Below are positions 1 to 7,165 of a stretch of DNA of 10,469 nt, one piece after another. The translations under genes and the position numbers were made by a program. This DNA is from CADAWZ01 sp045114665 (GTDB taxonomy: Bacteria; Vulcanimicrobiota; CADAWZ01). The notes below the pieces were generated by a model. The model did no database searches. It was not told the origin of the DNA and worked only from the letters and a program-made list of their open reading frames with translations. The stretch is taken from assembly GCA_045114665.1 (NCBI GenBank), contig JBGUKW010000232.1, positions 1 through 10,469 on the forward strand. Direction: 5' to 3'. Numbering within the stretch: position 1 is the stretch's first letter; every line of letters begins with the position of its first letter.

Positions 1-159
1 TAAAAAAAAGAAAGAAGCAGTAAGAAATATCCGTGAGGATTTCAATTCCATTATGTGAGTATATTTAATCACATTTTGAGTAGCAGAGGACCAAGAGATA
101 TTGCAGCACATATTGGGGCTTACGATATATCAAAAAGGGAAAAAATAAATTTATTATAA
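1..159 (+). pseudogene. 3' remnant of an unidentified upstream gene, frame apparently broken
   Basis: Two pieces of coding-like sequence lie in different frames. One frame gives a lysine-rich piece ending in VRNIREDFNSIM and stops at 56-58. The frame one base away has a stop at 34-36, then stays open to TAA 157-159, ending RGPRDIAAHIGAYDISKREK and four more residues. That TAA overlaps the next gene's ATG as TAATG, so the second piece could be translated and coupled to the gene after it. The simplest reading is the C-terminus of a gene starting left of the window with a frameshift near 50. An alternative is a short ORF starting at GTG 55. I do not recognise the family. From its position it could be a discarded toxin or immunity tail, but that is inference. 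Confidence 0.35.
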
Positions 160-479
160 TGAGTACATCAACTAACAGTCCCCCTACAAAAATTAATAAA
201 ATTTTACATGATCTTTCAAAACCACTTGGTAAAATAGATGAAGAAGGAGAGAATACAATTAATAAAATAGGTCGTTGTGCTGAATTTAGAGTAATAAATG
301 AATTATTAAATAAAGGCTCTAATATTGAAAATATCAGGCTAACAAGAGCTTATAGTTATAAAGGAAAAATAATAGAACCTATCCCATATTGTGATAATTG
401 TAAAAAAATGTTTGCAAAAACTCCTTATGTCTTAGACAAAGAAAATGAAAAAACTAATAAATCTATAATAATTTTATAA
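159..479 (+). CDS. orphan YwqJ-type cytidine deaminase-like toxin domain
   Basis: A 106-residue protein with the two zinc motifs of the deaminase fold. The first is GRCAE (C40 as ligand, E42 as the likely proton shuttle). The second is PYCDNC (C78 and C81 as ligands), with about 35 residues between them. This arrangement, with Cys in place of His in the first motif and a following Asn-Glu-Leu-Leu helix, is typical of YwqJ-like deaminases found as C-terminal warheads of polymorphic toxins. In that family they deaminate bases in nucleic acids or nucleotides; the substrate here cannot be read off. There is no signal peptide, membrane segment or delivery domain, so it looks like an orphan toxin tip rather than a full effector. 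The only purine-rich stretch upstream (135-140) is 18 nt away, and translation may rely on the TAATG overlap with the upstream frame. The next gene is a likely immunity partner. Gene reality is fairly secure; the family call is from motif recognition only. Confidence 0.65.
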   Translation: MSTSTNSPPTKINKILHDLSKPLGKIDEEGENTINKIGRCAEFRVINELLNKGSNIENIRLTRAYSYKGKIIEPIPYCDNCKKMFAKTPYVLDKENEKTNKSIIIL

Positions 480-487
480 TATACCCC

Positions 488-528
488 AAAAAATAACTTG
501 TTTTGTATAAAAGCAAGTTATTTTTTTG
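488..528 (+). terminator. intrinsic terminator after the deaminase gene
   Basis: Left arm 488-500 pairs perfectly with right arm 514-526 (13 bp, core AATAACTTG/CAAGTTATT) around a 13-nt loop. The right arm runs into an uninterrupted T tract (521-527). It lies 8 nt after the toxin stop codon and well before the next start. Confidence 0.8.
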
Positions 529-551
529 ATAGAGGAATTACATATACTTTC

Positions 552-580
552 TTGAAATACAATAAAAAACATTCTAATAA
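552..580 (+). promoter_or_regulatory. possible sigma70-type promoter for the immunity gene
   Basis: TTGAAA (552-557) is followed after 17 bp by TAATAA (575-580). The -10 is poor and such matches arise easily in AT-rich DNA. It is listed because the preceding terminator implies that the downstream gene has its own promoter. No clear Shine-Dalgarno sequence precedes the ATG at 592. Confidence 0.3.
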
Positions 581-591
581 AAAATATAAAC

Positions 592-1170
592 ATGAGTAAA
601 AAGAAAAAAAAAATAGAGTCAATAGTAGATAAAGAGAAAATACAATTCACTAGAATAATGGATTATAACATCTTGTGGTTCGGGATTGATAAATATGGGT
701 ATATTTTTTGTGCAAGAACAGAATTTACTCGGCATGTTCCTGAATTTGTTATAAGAAATATAGAAAAAAATGAAATTGTGAACAATTTTTTCAAAGAATT
801 TCTTAAAACAATATTTATAGATGATGACATTAACTACCTTGCTTTAAAGGGTATTTTTTATTATGACTTAATAGATGAGTATTTTGCCGGATATACTGAG
901 GATAATAACAGAATAGAAGAAAGTAAAAATGAGTTTAAAAAACATCCTTATCATTATAAAAAGATAACTAAAAATAATCCTACAAACCCTTTGCATTTTG
1001 ATCAACTACCTCAAAATATTCAAGAAATCTTGAATTCGCAAAGAGTAAAAATAGATGCTCACAACACAAAATATTTTTTTATTCCAGAAATTTATTTAGA
1101 TGCATCTGGAACTATAAATAAAGAGGCAAGAAACAATAAATTTGTCTGTAAGCCAATGCGTGAAAGATAA
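592..1170 (+). CDS. probable immunity protein for the adjacent deaminase toxin
   Basis: A 192-residue cytoplasmic protein without signal peptide or membrane segments; the N-terminus is lysine-rich. It has two recognisable blocks. Residues ~23-53 contain ILWFGIDKYGYIFCA and then VPEFV, a WF-x-x-D-K-x-G-x-I pattern common in small hypothetical proteins beside polymorphic toxin domains. Residues ~117-150 contain a Y-K-K-I...NP-x-x-PL-x-x-x-x-LP-x-x-I pattern, which I associate with the same group. I know no enzymatic activity for such proteins; they are presumed to bind and block a cognate toxin. The position directly downstream of the deaminase domain on the same strand is the usual toxin-immunity order. 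What is odd is that a terminator and a 112-bp gap separate the two genes, so it is probably transcribed separately, which would allow excess immunity protein. The function is inferred from pattern and context; a conserved hypothetical protein of other role cannot be excluded. Confidence 0.6.
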   Translation: MSKKKKKIESIVDKEKIQFTRIMDYNILWFGIDKYGYIFCARTEFTRHVPEFVIRNIEKNEIVNNFFKEFLKTIFIDDDINYLALKGIFYYDLIDEYFAGYTEDNNRIEESKNEFKKHPYHYKKITKNNPTNPLHFDQLPQNIQEILNSQRVKIDAHNTKYFFIPEIYLDASGTINKEARNNKFVCKPMRER

Positions 1171-1237
1171 ATAAAATAACATCGATCACTAAAATAAGAT
1201 AAAACAGGAAAATTATATATAAATAAAGAAGTAATAT

Positions 1238-1277
1238 AAGCAATGCCATGAGTTTTATTTGTGGCATTGCTTTTTTA
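1238..1277 (+). terminator. intrinsic terminator between the immunity gene and the transporter gene
   Basis: Left arm 1238-1248 (AAGCAATGCCA) pairs perfectly over 11 bp with 1262-1272, with a 13-nt loop and a run of T at 1271-1276. It sits 67 nt after the immunity stop. Only about 30 nt separate it from the transporter ATG, so it could also act as an attenuator in the transporter leader. Confidence 0.8.
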
Positions 1278-1308
1278 TTAATGATAATAATGAGGTAAAA
1301 TTTTATAT

Positions 1309-2832
1309 ATGTATATGAATGCTATTGCTGTAGGTGTAACAGCAGGGGTTTCTGAAACTGCTCAACAACAGGTGAAATCAGGAGATTTGGTAACAAACAT
1401 AATAATGCTTGGAATTCTTGCTGTTGTAATATTGATATATTTTTTGAATAATCCACTAAAACACTCTAAAGATTTTCGCATTCGATGTTTTTTAAATTGG
1501 TTTCCACTTGGTTTGACTTATGCCTTTTTGTATATGGCAAGATATAATTTGACAGTTGTAAAAGGTTCTCTTGGAGATATTCTTTCCAATCAGAATTTTG
1601 GAGATATATTTGGTATTGGCTCAGTTGTTTATGGCTGTGCCTTTCTTATTAATGGACCACTTACCGAAAAAATAGGCGGAAAAAAGGCAATAATGATAGG
1701 TTCTGCTGGTTCTGCATTGATGAATATATTGATGGGAATCTGTCTTTTCCAAGTTATGAATAAAAATTGGACAGTAAATGTTCTTGTAGTCTCATTCATG
1801 ATTTTATATGCACTTAACATGTATTTTCAGAGTTTTGGAGCAGTTGCAGTTGTAAAAGTCAATTCACACTGGTTCAATATTAAAGAAAGAGGAGTTTTAG
1901 GAGGTATATTTGGAACTCTGATTTCTTTGGGACTTTTTTATGCTTTTAATTGGGGAAGTATGATTGCAGAAGCAACGAAAGCCAAACCAAATGATATTGG
2001 TGTTATGGAATTATGGATCAGAAATATTTTAAACATACATGGTGAAATAGATCAGCTTTGGTATGTATTTTTTATTCCTGCAATTATTTTGACAGTATTT
2101 TTCTTTATAATACTTTTTGTAATAAAAGATTCACCTGAAGATGCTGGATTCCCAAATTTTGAACTTGGAGATGCCTCTGAAAATGAAAATAGCGAAGAAG
2201 TACATGGAATTGCTCTAATTAAAAAATTGTTAACTAATCCTATTATATTGACTATTGCATGTATTGAGTTCTGTTCAGGTATTTTGAGACAGAGTGTAAT
2301 GCACTGGTATCAATTATTTGTTAAATTTTATTCCGCTAAACCAGATTTTGTTGAAATCTTTAAACCTGCTGAATTTTTCTGTGATAACTGGGGACTTTTA
2401 CTCTGTTTTGCAGGAATTATGGGGGGAATGTTTGCAGGATTGATTTCAGATAAATTATTTGGTTCAAGAAGAGGACCTTCAGCCGTATTTTTATATGGAA
2501 TAATGCTTGTCTGTGCTATTATTTTAGCATGTACACTCAGAGGAAATCAAATTCTTGTCGGCTGTATTATGTTTATGATGTCTCTTGCTGTAATTGGTGT
2601 TCATGGTATGCTCTCTGGCACAGCTACAATGGATTTTGGAGGCAAAAAAGCTGCTGCTACTGCAACAGGTCTTGTCGATGGCTTTGTCTATTTAGGTACT
2701 GGATTCCAAGCATTTGCTCTTGGAAGACTTACTAATATTGACTGGATATATTGGCCATTGTTTATGATTCCGTTTGCAATAATAGGATTGATTCTTTCAC
2801 TCAAAATTTGGAAAGCATTCCCAGGTAAATAA
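1309..2832 (+). CDS. MFS transporter, organophosphate:phosphate antiporter (GlpT/UhpT/UhpC) type
   Basis: A 507-residue polytopic inner-membrane protein. The N-half has ARYNLT (R78, N80) at the end of the first core helix and the MFS loop motif GPLTEKIGGKK (116-126). The C-half has LRQSVMHW (R327, W333), aligning by eye with LRYGILDW of GlpT, and a second loop motif with SDK (D381) and SRRGP. In the GlpT family the two arginines equivalent to R78 and R327 bind the phosphate group, so a phosphorylated organic anion exchanged for phosphate is the likely substrate class. The exact substrate, or a sensor role like UhpC, cannot be decided. An unusual N-terminal extension (residues 1-50) contains an extra hydrophobic segment (~29-47), suggesting 13 rather than 12 helices. 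GAGGT at 1292-1296 supports the ATG at 1309 (12-nt spacing) over the ATG at 1315. No promoter is visible between the preceding terminator and the start. Confidence 0.85.
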   Translation: MYMNAIAVGVTAGVSETAQQQVKSGDLVTNIIMLGILAVVILIYFLNNPLKHSKDFRIRCFLNWFPLGLTYAFLYMARYNLTVVKGSLGDILSNQNFGDIFGIGSVVYGCAFLINGPLTEKIGGKKAIMIGSAGSALMNILMGICLFQVMNKNWTVNVLVVSFMILYALNMYFQSFGAVAVVKVNSHWFNIKERGVLGGIFGTLISLGLFYAFNWGSMIAEATKAKPNDIGVMELWIRNILNIHGEIDQLWYVFFIPAIILTVFFFIILFVIKDSPEDAGFPNFELGDASENENSEEVHGIALIKKLLTNPIILTIACIEFCSGILRQSVMHWYQLFVKFYSAKPDFVEIFKPAEFFCDNWGLLLCFAGIMGGMFAGLISDKLFGSRRGPSAVFLYGIMLVCAIILACTLRGNQILVGCIMFMMSLAVIGVHGMLSGTATMDFGGKKAAATATGLVDGFVYLGTGFQAFALGRLTNIDWIYWPLFMIPFAIIGLILSLKIWKAFPGK

Positions 2833-2846
2833 CATTTTGATTATTA

Positions 2847-2884
2847 AGGCGTGTTAGTAAAACACTAACACGCCTATTTTTTTG
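2847..2884. terminator. strong terminator hairpin between convergent transporter and mfd genes
   Basis: A perfect 12-bp stem (AGGCGTGTTAGT at 2847-2858 with 2864-2875), GC-rich for this genome, has a 5-nt loop and T tract 2877-2883 on the plus strand. On the minus strand, downstream of mfd, only a weak TTAATAA follows. It is clearly a terminator for the transporter gene and possibly serves both genes. The T tract reaches to within 2 nt of the mfd stop codon. Confidence 0.85.
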
Positions 2885-2885
2885 T

Positions 2886-5800
2886 TCACATCTTCAATGG
2901 AATTGTATTTAAAAGTTCAAGATAATCAATTAAAACCTCAACCCAATATTCATCATGCAAAATATCGAGCATTGTTATTTTACCATCTGTTATCCCCAAA
3001 GGAATACCTTTTGAACGCATTTTTACAATTTGATTTTTGCCAAAACTCAAAAATGGTGCAGATATTACAATATTTTTCCCTGAATAATAAAGTCGAGGAA
3101 TATAAGATTTTTTCATCAAAATTTTTATTTTTGCAACATCAAACAAATTATATGTTTCTTCTGGCATTTTGCCAAATCTGTCTTTTAATTCAACTTTTAA
3201 ATCGTCAATTTCTTCAAATGTTTTTATCTGTCCTATTTTTCTATAAATAGTGAGTTTTTGCTTTTGATCTGCAACATAAAAATCTGGAATATATGCAGAA
3301 AGTGGTATATCTATTTTTGGTTCTAAAAGTTCTGAATCGTTTAGATTTTTATTTCCCTTTAATTCCTCAACAGCTTCAGATAACATGCGACAGTAAAGGC
3401 TAAATCCAACTGATTTTACAAACCCATGTTGAGCTTTTCCCAATATATCGCCTGTTCCCCTCATTTCCAAATCCTTCATTGCGATATGAAAACCACTGCC
3501 AAGTTCTGTAAAATCTCTCAAAACTTCCATGCGTTTTTTGGCGTCAGATGTCAAAAGTCTATTTGGAGGATACATCAAATAGGCATAAGCCCTATGATGA
3601 CTTCTTCCAACTCTTCCTCTGATTTGATATAGTTGAGCTAAACCAAATGAATAAGCGTTGTTGATTATAATTGTATTGACATTTGGCATGTCTATACCAC
3701 TTTGTATAATTGTTGTACATACCAGAACATCATAAAGTCCTTCTGAAAAATCTTTCATTATCTTTTCAAGTTTAGCCTCTGACATCTGGGCATGTGCATA
3801 AGTTATTTTTATGTTTGGAATCAAATTTTCTATTTCTTTTGTAATTGTTTCGATGCCTTCAACTCTGTTGTGGAGAAAAAATACCTGACCACCTCTCGCT
3901 TTTTCCCTCATTATTGCACCTTTTACAGCATCTTTTCTGAAAGGCATTATATATGTTTTTACAGGCAATCTATCCTGTGGAGGTGTCGTAATAACAGATA
4001 GGTCTTTAACTCCGCTCATAGTCAAATGAAGTGTCCTTGGTATAGGAGTTGCTGACAATATCAATGTATCAACACCAGCACTCATCTCACGAAGTTTTTC
4101 TTTGTGCATGACACCAAAAAATTGCTCTTCATCAATAATTACAAGACCGAGGTCTGAAAATGAGACATCTTTTGATAAAAGCCTGTGTGTACCTATTACT
4201 ATATCTGATTTTCCTGTTGCCATATTCAAGACAGATTCTTGCTGTTTTGCTTTTGTCCTAAATCTTGAAAGTAATTCTATTCTTACTGGAAAAGATGCAA
4301 ATCTCTCTGAAAATACTTCATAATGTTGTTCTGCAAGAAGTGTCGTAGGTGCCAAGATTGCTACTTGTTTTCCGTCCATTACTGCTTTAAATGCACATCT
4401 AAGAGCAATCTCAGTTTTTCCATAACCAGCATCACCACATATAAGTCTTTCCATTGGGTGTGGAGCTTCCATATCTCTTTTGGCGTCTTCTATTGCTTTT
4501 ATCTGATCTGGAGTTTCGACATAAGGAAAAGCCTCTTCCATTTCTTTTTGCCAAGGTGTATCTGCTGAGAAAGCATGACCTTCTGCAAAATTTCTTTTTG
4601 CATATATATCCAAAAGCTGTTTTGCAATTTTCTCAACTTCTTCTTTGACTTTTGCCTTTTTCTTTTGCCATTCCTTACCACCCATTTTAGAGAGTTTAGG
4701 TTCTTCATCCTCGAGATCGTATTTTTCAAGTAAATAAATTTGTTCGACAGGGATGAAAATAAAATCTCCGCCAGCATATTCGAGTTTTAAAAATTCTGAC
4801 GAATAGCCATTTATTTCTTTTGTTTCAAGCCCTCTGTAAACACCAACACCATGTGTTGAATGGATTATATAATCACCTATCGTGAGGTCTTCAAGTTTCA
4901 TAGGAACTTTTTTAGAAACTTTTTTAGAATTTTTTCTCTTTACGCCAAAAAGTTCTCTATCTGTCACGATATAAAAATCGTGATTTATACAAAAACCTTC
5001 TGAAAAATTTTTCTTTACAGTTGCAACTTTTGTTTGAAAATCGAGTTGATTTATCAATCCAGAATTTGGAGATAATAATTTTGTTACAGAAATTTTTGAT
5101 TCAGACAATATATCTGCAATTCTCAAAGCCTGTGGTGAAACGACTAAAAACTTTGATTTTTCATCACTATTTTTGACAAAATCGACAAAATCAGAAACTT
5201 TTTTACCGAATGAAGGAGCTTGTGATATATCAATATTTATGTTTTCTATTGTTCCCCAATCTGCAAAAGAGATATTTTGGAAATCTTCTATATGTTTTTC
5301 AAATTCATTAAAAGCATATTTATTTTGATTTTCATCTATTATTGGCTCAAAATCAAAATCGCCATCTTCATCAAGAGAAAAATCTTCTCTTGTTCTTATA
5401 TTTTCCCAAGTTTCAGATTCCAAATATGACAATTTTAGAAGAGCAGGCTCATCTTTTACAATTATTGTATTTTTTTTGTCAAAATAATCTGCCAAAAATG
5501 CAGAAGAATCTTTTGAGTATTTAGGAAAATATATTGTTACTTCAGAAATTTTTCTCTGTGATCTCTGTGTTTCTATGTCAAAAATCCTTATGGAATCTAT
5601 CTTACTTCCAAAAAATTCAAGTCTTATAGGTTCTCCGTTTACAGGATATATGTCAAAAATGCCACCTCTCTGTGAAAAATCTTTTCTTTCTTCTGTAATA
5701 TTTCTTTTTTGTAATCCTTCATCAACTAATCTTTCAGAAAGTGTAACAGGAGATATACTATCACCAACTTTTATTGTGATAGAATTATTTTTCAATTTTT

Positions 5801-6128
5801 CAGGTGATTCAATTTTTTTAAGTGCAGAATATATGTCTGTTACTATTATTTTAAATTTTTTTTCTGCTTCAGAAAGTGAAAAATTGTTGTCTGTATTGTC
5901 TGAAAAAACAAAATTAGAAACAGATATATTGTTTCCAGAACAAATAGAAATGCCTTCTGAATATGTTTCAGCAGAAAACTCATCAGATGTTATAAAAAGA
6001 ATATTCTTTTTAGTCTTTTCATGTAAAAGAGATATAAAAAGAGATTTTGCTGAGGAACTGAGACCTGATATTTTTATATTATTTTTGTTATTTAATTCTT
6101 TGTATATATTTTCCAAATCAGTAATCAT
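2886..6128 (-). CDS. mfd: transcription-repair coupling factor Mfd
   Basis: A 1080-residue DNA translocase that releases RNA polymerase stalled at lesions and recruits UvrA to the template strand. Domains in order: a degenerate UvrB-like N-terminal module with the UvrA-contact block RGGIFDIYP...FDIETQR (~154-190); the RNA-polymerase-interacting domain starting at GDYIIHSTHGVGVYRG (418-433); the relay region around KKKAKVKEEVEKIAKQLLDIYA; RecG-like helicase lobes with Walker A GDAGYGKT (565-572), Walker B DEEQ (666-669), SATPIPRTL and QIRGRVGR (835-842); and a C-terminal TRCF domain (~939-1080, IPDFYVADQKQKL). It is about 70 residues shorter than the E. coli protein, mostly between the UvrB-like part and the RNAP-binding domain. 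After the DEEQ box, the Arg usual in DEE[QH]RFG is Phe (F670). The ATG at 6128 has no convincing Shine-Dalgarno sequence but lies about 20 nt from a good promoter. The gene runs away from the neighbouring origin, co-directional with replication. Confidence 0.97.
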   Translation of the reverse strand: MITDLENIYKELNNKNNIKISGLSSSAKSLFISLLHEKTKKNILFITSDEFSAETYSEGISICSGNNISVSNFVFSDNTDNNFSLSEAEKKFKIIVTDIYSALKKIESPEKLKNNSITIKVGDSISPVTLSERLVDEGLQKRNITEERKDFSQRGGIFDIYPVNGEPIRLEFFGSKIDSIRIFDIETQRSQRKISEVTIYFPKYSKDSSAFLADYFDKKNTIIVKDEPALLKLSYLESETWENIRTREDFSLDEDGDFDFEPIIDENQNKYAFNEFEKHIEDFQNISFADWGTIENINIDISQAPSFGKKVSDFVDFVKNSDEKSKFLVVSPQALRIADILSESKISVTKLLSPNSGLINQLDFQTKVATVKKNFSEGFCINHDFYIVTDRELFGVKRKNSKKVSKKVPMKLEDLTIGDYIIHSTHGVGVYRGLETKEINGYSSEFLKLEYAGGDFIFIPVEQIYLLEKYDLEDEEPKLSKMGGKEWQKKKAKVKEEVEKIAKQLLDIYAKRNFAEGHAFSADTPWQKEMEEAFPYVETPDQIKAIEDAKRDMEAPHPMERLICGDAGYGKTEIALRCAFKAVMDGKQVAILAPTTLLAEQHYEVFSERFASFPVRIELLSRFRTKAKQQESVLNMATGKSDIVIGTHRLLSKDVSFSDLGLVIIDEEQFFGVMHKEKLREMSAGVDTLILSATPIPRTLHLTMSGVKDLSVITTPPQDRLPVKTYIMPFRKDAVKGAIMREKARGGQVFFLHNRVEGIETITKEIENLIPNIKITYAHAQMSEAKLEKIMKDFSEGLYDVLVCTTIIQSGIDMPNVNTIIINNAYSFGLAQLYQIRGRVGRSHHRAYAYLMYPPNRLLTSDAKKRMEVLRDFTELGSGFHIAMKDLEMRGTGDILGKAQHGFVKSVGFSLYCRMLSEAVEELKGNKNLNDSELLEPKIDIPLSAYIPDFYVADQKQKLTIYRKIGQIKTFEEIDDLKVELKDRFGKMPEETYNLFDVAKIKILMKKSYIPRLYYSGKNIVISAPFLSFGKNQIVKMRSKGIPLGITDGKITMLDILHDEYWVEVLIDYLELLNTIPLKM

Positions 6129-6156
6129 AGTTTTTTACATAATTTATATTTTTGCT

Positions 6157-6185
6157 ATTTTATCATATTTTTTTATACATTGCAA
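6157..6185 (-). promoter_or_regulatory. mfd promoter
   Basis: Read on the minus strand, TTGCAA (6185-6180) is followed after exactly 17 bp by TAAAAT (6162-6157). The -10 is preceded by TGA, giving an extended -10 (TGaTAAAAT). Transcription would start near 6150, leaving a leader of roughly 20 nt before the mfd ATG. Confidence 0.55.
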
Positions 6186-6216
6186 TTTTATTATTTTTTT
6201 ATCTACTATATTATTA

Positions 6217-6230
6217 ATCGTTGCAACGAT
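6217..6230. promoter_or_regulatory. perfect 14-bp palindrome, candidate operator
   Basis: ATCGTTGCAACGAT is a perfect inverted repeat without spacer. It lies in the 226-bp region between divergent mfd and the His-rich periplasmic protein gene, just upstream of the mfd -35. Its central CG-containing part stands out in very AT-rich DNA, as expected for a dimeric regulator's site. The binding protein is unknown. Confidence 0.4.
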
Positions 6231-6292
6231 AAAAACAATAGTTTGACAATATTTATCCAAAATTGAAAAAATATAAAAAATTTAATATTTTA

Positions 6293-6321
6293 ATGAAATT
6301 TTAAGATGAATATGTTAAAAT
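6293..6321 (+). promoter_or_regulatory. candidate promoter of the His-rich periplasmic protein gene
   Basis: ATGAAA (6293-6298) is followed after 17 bp by TAAAAT (6316-6321) with TG at 6313-6314, an extended -10 (TGtTAAAAT). It is well placed 33 bp upstream of the start codon. Further upstream TTGACA (6243-6248) is a perfect -35 but has no -10 at acceptable spacing. Confidence 0.4.
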
Positions 6322-6354
6322 ACAGATATTAAAAAATAAGAGAGGTATATTTTT

Positions 6355-7101
6355 ATGAAATTTACAAATGTTCTCATAGCTGCAGCAATTTTTGCAACAA
6401 CTTCAGTATTTTCATTTGCTCCTGCATTTGCTCAGCAACATGATGAAGATGCTTTCCCACCACCTCCACCACATAGAGACAGAATGGAAAGAGGTGAGAG
6501 ACCACATCATCCACATCATAAGGATAAATTAAATCTCACAAATGAACAGAAAGAAAAAGCAAAAGCTATTTTCCAAAAAGCACAAGATGATAAAAAAGCT
6601 CTTTTGACAGATGAACAAAAAGCTCAGATTAAAGATAGAATGGAAAAAAGAGGGCATAAAGACTTTAAAAAACATAAAAAACATCATGGATTTGGTCATG
6701 GATTGAATCTTACAGAAGAACAACAAGCCAAAATCAAAGCCATAGATGAATGGGAAAAGACAGAAAGCACTAAAATAATAACAGAAGAACAGAAAGCTAA
6801 AGTCAAAGAGATAAGAAAAAAAGCAAAAGAAGACAGAATGAATGTGCTTACTGATGAACAAAAACAAAAAATGAAAGAAATGAAGGCTAATAAACATAAA
6901 CTTCATGGAAAACATCACAAAATGCACAAGGGAAATGAAAATTTTAGAGGTATTGAACTTACTGACGATCAAAAAACAAAGTTCAAAGCCATAGATGAAA
7001 AAGCAAGAAAAGATTTTGAAAAAATTCTTACAGATTCGCAGAAAAAAACATTAGAAGAAACAAGAACTAAAATGAAATCAAGAAGACATAATGATAAATA
7101 A
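6355..7101 (+). CDS. His-rich periplasmic LTxxQ-repeat protein (Spy/CpxP/ZraP-like)
   Basis: A 248-residue secreted protein. A signal peptide (residues 1-26, hydrophobic core, cleavage expected after AFA) is followed by a short proline- and histidine-rich stretch, then three related units of roughly 45-70 residues. Each begins with a leucine-rich LTxxQ helix start; seven [LI]TxxQ motifs are visible (LTNEQ, LTDEQ, LTEEQ, ITEEQ, LTDEQ, LTDDQ, LTDSQ). LTxxQ pairs mark the Spy/CpxP/ZraP family of periplasmic chaperone-like helical proteins. Those proteins are about 140-160 residues, so this one looks internally amplified. Histidine clusters (HHPHHKDK, HKDFKKHKKHHGFGHG, HGKHHKMHKG) join the units and suggest metal binding, as in ZraP. 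GAGAGG (6340-6345), 9 nt before the ATG, fixes the start. The downstream two-component genes fit CpxP-CpxRA or ZraP-ZraSR logic, in which the periplasmic protein is a regulon member and feedback modulator. That role is inference. Confidence 0.8.
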   Translation: MKFTNVLIAAAIFATTSVFSFAPAFAQQHDEDAFPPPPPHRDRMERGERPHHPHHKDKLNLTNEQKEKAKAIFQKAQDDKKALLTDEQKAQIKDRMEKRGHKDFKKHKKHHGFGHGLNLTEEQQAKIKAIDEWEKTESTKIITEEQKAKVKEIRKKAKEDRMNVLTDEQKQKMKEMKANKHKLHGKHHKMHKGNENFRGIELTDDQKTKFKAIDEKARKDFEKILTDSQKKTLEETRTKMKSRRHNDK

Positions 7102-7103
7102 TT

Positions 7104-7165
7104 GACATATAATTGCCATCCTATGAAATGTATTTTTTGTAGGATGGCAATTTGTCTATTTTTTA
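7104..7165 (+). terminator. terminator/attenuator hairpin directly before the response regulator
   Basis: AATTGCCATCCTA (7111-7123) pairs perfectly over 13 bp with 7140-7152. GACA (7104-7107) and TGTC (7153-7156) can extend the stem across a 3-nt bulge. The loop is 16 nt and a T-rich run (7157-7164) follows. The run ends where the AGGGGG ribosome binding site of the response regulator begins, leaving no room for a separate promoter. Partial read-through, or a promoter inside the upstream gene, must therefore supply the regulator and kinase. Confidence 0.75.

Noticed and set aside
1..1170. Mobile element carrying the toxin island
   Set aside because: No transposase, integrase, tRNA target or terminal inverted repeats could be seen in the window, so transfer is not supported beyond the cassette-like gene content.
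5575..6246. Open frame of 223 codons on the plus strand opposite the 5' part of mfd
   Set aside because: It is antisense to an unmistakable mfd N-terminus, has no ribosome binding site, and encodes a low-complexity hydrophobic chain typical of reading A-rich coding sequence backwards.
6529..6972. Open frame of 147 codons on the minus strand opposite the His/Lys-rich protein gene
   Set aside because: Its Phe- and Ser-rich product is simply the complement of Lys/Glu codons in the real gene.
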